From positions 1 through 63,134 of the forward strand of contig JANOPN010000158.1 of the NCBI GenBank assembly GCA_031421855.1: a stretch of DNA of 63,134 nucleotides, in the 5' to 3' direction. The translations under genes and the position numbers were made by a program. The notes under the pieces were generated by a model. It searched no databases. It was not told where the DNA came from and saw only the letters and a list, made by a program, of their open reading frames with translations. The DNA is from JAAFHN01 sp031421855. Its GTDB lineage: Bacteria; Pseudomonadota; Gammaproteobacteria; Burkholderiales; Burkholderiaceae_C. Positions 60,546 through 63,134 of the stretch are shown in pieces; within the stretch, counting starts at the first letter, position 1; every line of letters begins with the position of its first letter.

Positions 60546-61697
60546 ATGTATCAACGCAGCGCCCTCCTCCATATAGCCGCCGCCCTGCGTCGCTCGCCAG
60601 CGGTTGCCGTGCTGGGCCCGCGCCAAGTCGGCAAGACCACTTTGGCAAAGAAACTGGCGGAAATGAGCCAGCGTGAGTCGATTTACCTCGACCTGCAAGA
60701 CGAACGAGACCGCGCTCGTTTGGCCGATCCGAATGTATTTTTTAAAACCCATCCCGAAGCCTTGATCTTGTTAGACGAGGTGCAGTACACGCCCGATATT
60801 TTTCGCCATCTGCGACCCGAGATTGACCGCGACCGAAGCAAGGGCCGATTTTTACTGCTGGGCTCGGCTTCGTTTTCCTTGCTCAAACAAAGTGCCGAAT
60901 CTCTGGCCGGCCGCCTCGCCACGGTCGAGTTAGGCGGCTTGCTGGCGCAAGAAATAGAACCTGGCTTTGCGCGCCAACAACAGCTGTGGCTGCGCGGTGG
61001 TTTTCCTGAGAGTTTTACATCAGCCACCGATGAAGACTCTTTTGAATGGCGGCTCGACTTCATGCGTCTGCTGCTGGAGCGCGACCTGCCGCAGTTTGGC
61101 GTGCAGGTGGCTGCGCCAACTTTGCAACGCTTTTGGCGCATGGTGGCCAACAGCCACAGTCAACTCACCAACATGAGCCAGTTGGCCGCAAGCATGGGCA
61201 TCAGCGTGCCGACGGTCGCACGCTACTTGGATCTGCTGGAGGCTGCCCGCATGTTGCGCCGCTTGCAGCCCATGCACATTAACCTGAACAAACGCCTTGT
61301 GAAAACGCCCAAAACCTACCTGCGCGATTCTGGCCTGCTGCATGCACTGTTGGGCATCAAAACCACGGACGACCTGCTGTCCCATCCGATGATGGGCTAC
61401 TCCTGGGAGGGTTTTGTACTGGAGCACATCAGCCAGCTTGCACCGCGCGGCGCAGAAGTGATGTTCTACCGCACGGCCGCCGGTGCCGAAATGGATGTGG
61501 TGGTGCAACACGCCAGCCAAACCCTTTGCTTCGAAATCAAATCGTCGTCGGCACCCAAAGTCAGCCAAGGTTTTCACAACGCCATGCAAGATTTGAAGCC
61601 CACCGCCACCTACATCGTGGCGCAGGTGGACAAGCGTTACGCGTTTTCAGACCAAGTAGAGGTGATTGCGCTGGCGGATATCGCGACAGTGTTCTAG
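60546..61697 (+). CDS. ATPase with DUF4143 domain
   Basis: 383 residues: P-loop GPRQVGKTTLAKKLAE (about 24-39), Walker B ALILLDEVQY, an arginine-containing LLGSASFSLLKQSAESLAGR, then a winged-helix segment (NMSQLAASMGISVPTVARYLDLLEAARML) and a C-terminal nuclease-like DUF4143 region (YRTAAGAEMDVVV...CFEIKSSSAP). This family is common in bacteria, often near mobile regions, with no settled function. The AT-rich palindromic promoter differs from its surroundings. Confidence 0.85.
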   Translation: MYQRSALLHIAAALRRSPAVAVLGPRQVGKTTLAKKLAEMSQRESIYLDLQDERDRARLADPNVFFKTHPEALILLDEVQYTPDIFRHLRPEIDRDRSKGRFLLLGSASFSLLKQSAESLAGRLATVELGGLLAQEIEPGFARQQQLWLRGGFPESFTSATDEDSFEWRLDFMRLLLERDLPQFGVQVAAPTLQRFWRMVANSHSQLTNMSQLAASMGISVPTVARYLDLLEAARMLRRLQPMHINLNKRLVKTPKTYLRDSGLLHALLGIKTTDDLLSHPMMGYSWEGFVLEHISQLAPRGAEVMFYRTAAGAEMDVVVQHASQTLCFEIKSSSAPKVSQGFHNAMQDLKPTATYIVAQVDKRYAFSDQVEVIALADIATVF

Positions 61698-61737
61698 GGC
61701 TAACCCGAGGATCGTCGCACCGACGCTCATCGCACCC

Positions 61738-61771
61738 CGCAGCGATGACGCAGCGATGACGCAGCGGTGAA
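61738..61771 (+). repeat. Short tandem repeat of CGCAGCGATGA units
   Basis: CGCAGCGATGA occurs twice exactly and a third time as CGCAGCGGTGA, just after the DUF4143 gene. Confidence 0.7.
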
Positions 61772-61802
61772 GCAGCGACACGCGGCATGCAAGACGCACC
61801 CC

Positions 61803-62179
61803 CGACCCGTGTGCTTTGCTGCTCTGCGCCCGCGAAGAAGTTGCCCAAGGGATCGGAGGGTTGCACGACATCCCCAGTCACCCCACCCAACACATTGCCA
61901 AACGCATCGGTCGCAATCTGATGCACGCTCACTTTGCCGCCTTTGGCAAGTGCGGTGACTGTGCCGGCGGCCAGCCTTGTCGCGAAGCGCTGACCAAACT
62001 GAAGCCCGGCTTGGGCGGCTGAGCGCTTGCTTTGGCTCAGCGTGGATGCAACCGAATTCCGGCAGTGGACCGCTTGCTTCACTAGACAAAGTCAACTCAA
62101 CAACGCTTGTCCCGCCAATCAACGAGCTCGCACCGCCAAGCAGCTCAACCCATTGATCGCACCCATGAATCGGCCTCAC
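61803..62179 (-). pseudogene. Remnant of a filamentous hemagglutinin/CdiA-like exoprotein
   Basis: Two minus-strand frames each keep part of a repeat-region sequence typical of large two-partner secretion proteins. The first is WVELLGGASSLIGGTSVVEL (from about 62152). After a frameshift near 62050 comes FGQRFATRLAAGTVTALA with VSVHQIATDAFGNVLGG. No start, signal or toxin tip is present, and the frame runs into repeats. It is a decayed fragment; the original orientation was minus. The region 61698-62996 otherwise contains only repeats. Confidence 0.45.
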
Positions 62180-62244
62180 GCAACATCACCCGCATGGCAA
62201 CACAGGGTCGAGTCTTTCACCATGGTATTTAGATACTCCTGATT

Positions 62245-62282
62245 CAGTAGCAACAACCCCAATAAATCCGGTGACCAGAGTC
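62245..62282 (-). repeat. R1 interspersed repeat, copy 12 (reverse)
   Basis: AGTAGCAACAACCCCAATAA, then ATCCGGTGACCAGAG. Confidence 0.82.
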
Positions 62283-62393
62283 GTATTCTGCATCAAATAT
62301 TGCCTCAACGGGCGTTTTGAGGTGATTGCGTCATCTCGCACGCCAATCCACGCAGTCGCCAGCATGGCCCAGTCGGCGCACCGTTTACCCGAG

Positions 62394-62477
62394 CGTCATC
62401 CTCGCGAAGGCGGGGATCCAGTTTTGGCGGGATTTGGCACGGCTGATACCTGGATTCCTGCCGTCGCAGGAATGACG
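62394..62477 (+). repeat. REP-like inverted repeat, copy 2
   Basis: CGTCATCCTCGCGAAGGCGG at the left, TCGCAGGAATGACG at the right; same family and orientation as the copy at 7757-7850, with a different middle. Confidence 0.85.
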
Positions 62478-62493
62478 TGCGGGTGCGGGTGCA

Positions 62494-62612
62494 ATTCAAC
62501 GCTTCAGGCGCTGAGGGCGCTGAGAGCCCAGAAGGGGGTTTTAGGGGTTTTTCAGTGCTTTATCGGCACTTGGTCACCGGATTCATTGGGCTTGTTGCTA
62601 TTGATTTTGGAC
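62494..62612 (+). repeat. Composite long repeat including R1, copy 13
   Basis: Same block order as 60281-60401: ATTCAACGC, GGCGCTGAGGGCGCT, GGGGGTTTTAGGGG, CAGTGCTTTATCGGCAC, then TTGGTCACCGGATTCATTGG and TTGCTATTGATTTTGG. Confidence 0.85.
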
Positions 62613-62661
62613 GGATCTGAAGTCATTCAGACACCGATCCATCGACGAAAAACCGGGCTGC

Positions 62662-62745
62662 GTATCCGTCATCCTTCAAATTTTAGACCCGATCCCAGAT
62701 TCGGTTAGATCGCGGCAAGCGCGATCTAACCTTATTCGTTAGGTG
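62662..62745 (-). repeat. attC-like repeat, inverted relative of 7537-7630
   Basis: Read on the minus strand it gives ACCTAAC, AAGGTTAGATCGCGCTTGC, GCGATCT, then ATCGGGTC and AAAATTTGAAG, all in the order found at 7537-7625. A perfect hairpin GGTTAGATCGCG/CGCGATCTAACC is present. The R' box and about 15 bp around it are missing compared with the cassette copy. Confidence 0.6.
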
Positions 62746-62996
62746 TCGAGTACCGGACGATTGTATAGATCCTAAGCGATACTCCTTGTTCATGGCGCGG
62801 TCTGTCATGCGGGGTTTGATTGCTACTTTCGAGGGTTAACCCGTTTTTGCCTGTGGTCCTGGCTGTCCGATCGGAAGGATTCCTTCTTTAAAAGGCCCCT
62901 GCCAGGGCCCGCCGCAGGCGCCCCCCTTCAAGCGCAGCACACCGACCTCGCCTTTCTACCAACAACCTCCCGGTCGCTTTCGCCCCACCAATCCCA

Positions 62997-63134
62997 ATGA
63001 TCATCACGCTTCACAAATGCGCTCGTACCACCCCTGCCGTGCGTGCCGAGATCGCTGCCAGTACTGACAGCGTTGCCTCATTGGCCGTGCGCTACAACGT
63101 CACCATCGCCACCATCTACAAGTGGCGGGCCCGC
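62997..63134 (+). CDS. IS481-family transposase, N-terminal part (runs off the window)
   Basis: The first 46 codons read MIITLHKCARTTPAVRAEIA and then a helix-turn-helix of the type SVASLAVRYNVTIATIYKWR, the usual opening of IS481 transposases. The frame is open to the last base. The left end of the element should lie between about 62750 and 62990; I cannot fix its terminal repeat without the right end. It lies next to the attC-like repeat. Confidence 0.82.
   Translation, partial: MIITLHKCARTTPAVRAEIAASTDSVASLAVRYNVTIATIYKWRAR

Noticed and set aside
62271..62708. 145-codon plus-strand frame
   Set aside because: It is made entirely of repeat sequence (REP-like, composite R1, attC-like), with no protein family.
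1..63134. tRNA, rRNA and CRISPR arrays
   Set aside because: I looked for the typical T-loop, rRNA and spaced direct-repeat patterns on both strands and found none; a covariance search would be needed to exclude tRNAs fully.

Overview
The window is a 63 kb chromosomal piece of a GC-rich Gram-negative bacterium. Gene content and order point to a betaproteobacterium of the Burkholderiales, probably near the Comamonadaceae. The signs are a Burkholderia-type trimeric porin, a GspGHIJKLMNDEF type II secretion cluster, a Coq7-type ubiquinone hydroxylase, a zwf-hexR pair, SoxXYZA, and frequent ATGA/TTGA gene overlaps. This placement is inference; no rRNA gene is present, and I saw no tRNA gene and no CRISPR array.

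Layout. 1-5.4 kb: a truncated alpha/beta hydrolase, a MerR regulator divergent from a periplasmic metallo-beta-lactamase-fold enzyme, and a MacA/MacB-type efflux operon. 5.4-10.1 kb is an accessory island: two copies of a small inverted-repeat element, a nucleotidyltransferase/small-protein pair, a PIN-domain remnant, a complete integron-type gene cassette encoding an HNH nuclease, and a ParD-like/zeta-type toxin-antitoxin locus whose toxin is cut short by one of the small elements. 10.1-14.9 kb (minus strand): an unusual operon joining a two-subunit molybdenum hydroxylase (IorA/IorB type) to soxX, soxY, soxZ and soxA, with no soxB or soxCD. 15-17 kb: a 5'-nucleotidase and an orphan amino-acid-type binding protein. 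17.1-28.3 kb: a complete type II secretion system, gspC diverging from gspG-F. 28.3-31 kb: a DUF294 signalling protein and a DnaQ-like exonuclease. 30.9-35 kb: cobalamin tail genes cobC, cobS, cobT behind ilvA. 35-37.5 kb: OsmC, Coq7 and a porin. 37.7-44.8 kb: a dipeptide/oligopeptide ABC operon with an M20 amidohydrolase inside it. 44.9-52.8 kb: hexR and zwf, divergent from an AfuABC-like importer with two tandem binding proteins. 53-60 kb: Mpo1-like protein/TetR pair, pgi, HAD phosphatase, M23 peptidase, tyrS, dtd. 60-63 kb is repeat-rich again: a DUF4143 ATPase, a hemagglutinin remnant, and the start of an IS481-family transposase that runs off the end.

An interspersed repeat of about 45-70 bp (called R1 here) occurs 13 times: four copies in the first 10.1 kb and nine between 41.7 and 62.6 kb, with none in the 31 kb between. 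One copy sits in frame inside pgi and appears to add about 16 residues. Another supplies the start region of the AfuB-like permease gene.

How genes work together: zwf, hexR, pgi, the HAD hydrolase and the AfuABC-like importer form a hexose-phosphate theme. The Tat-exported molybdenum hydroxylase followed by periplasmic c-type cytochromes and a SoxYZ carrier pair suggests one periplasmic redox pathway of unknown substrate; this is the most promising candidate for an undescribed system.
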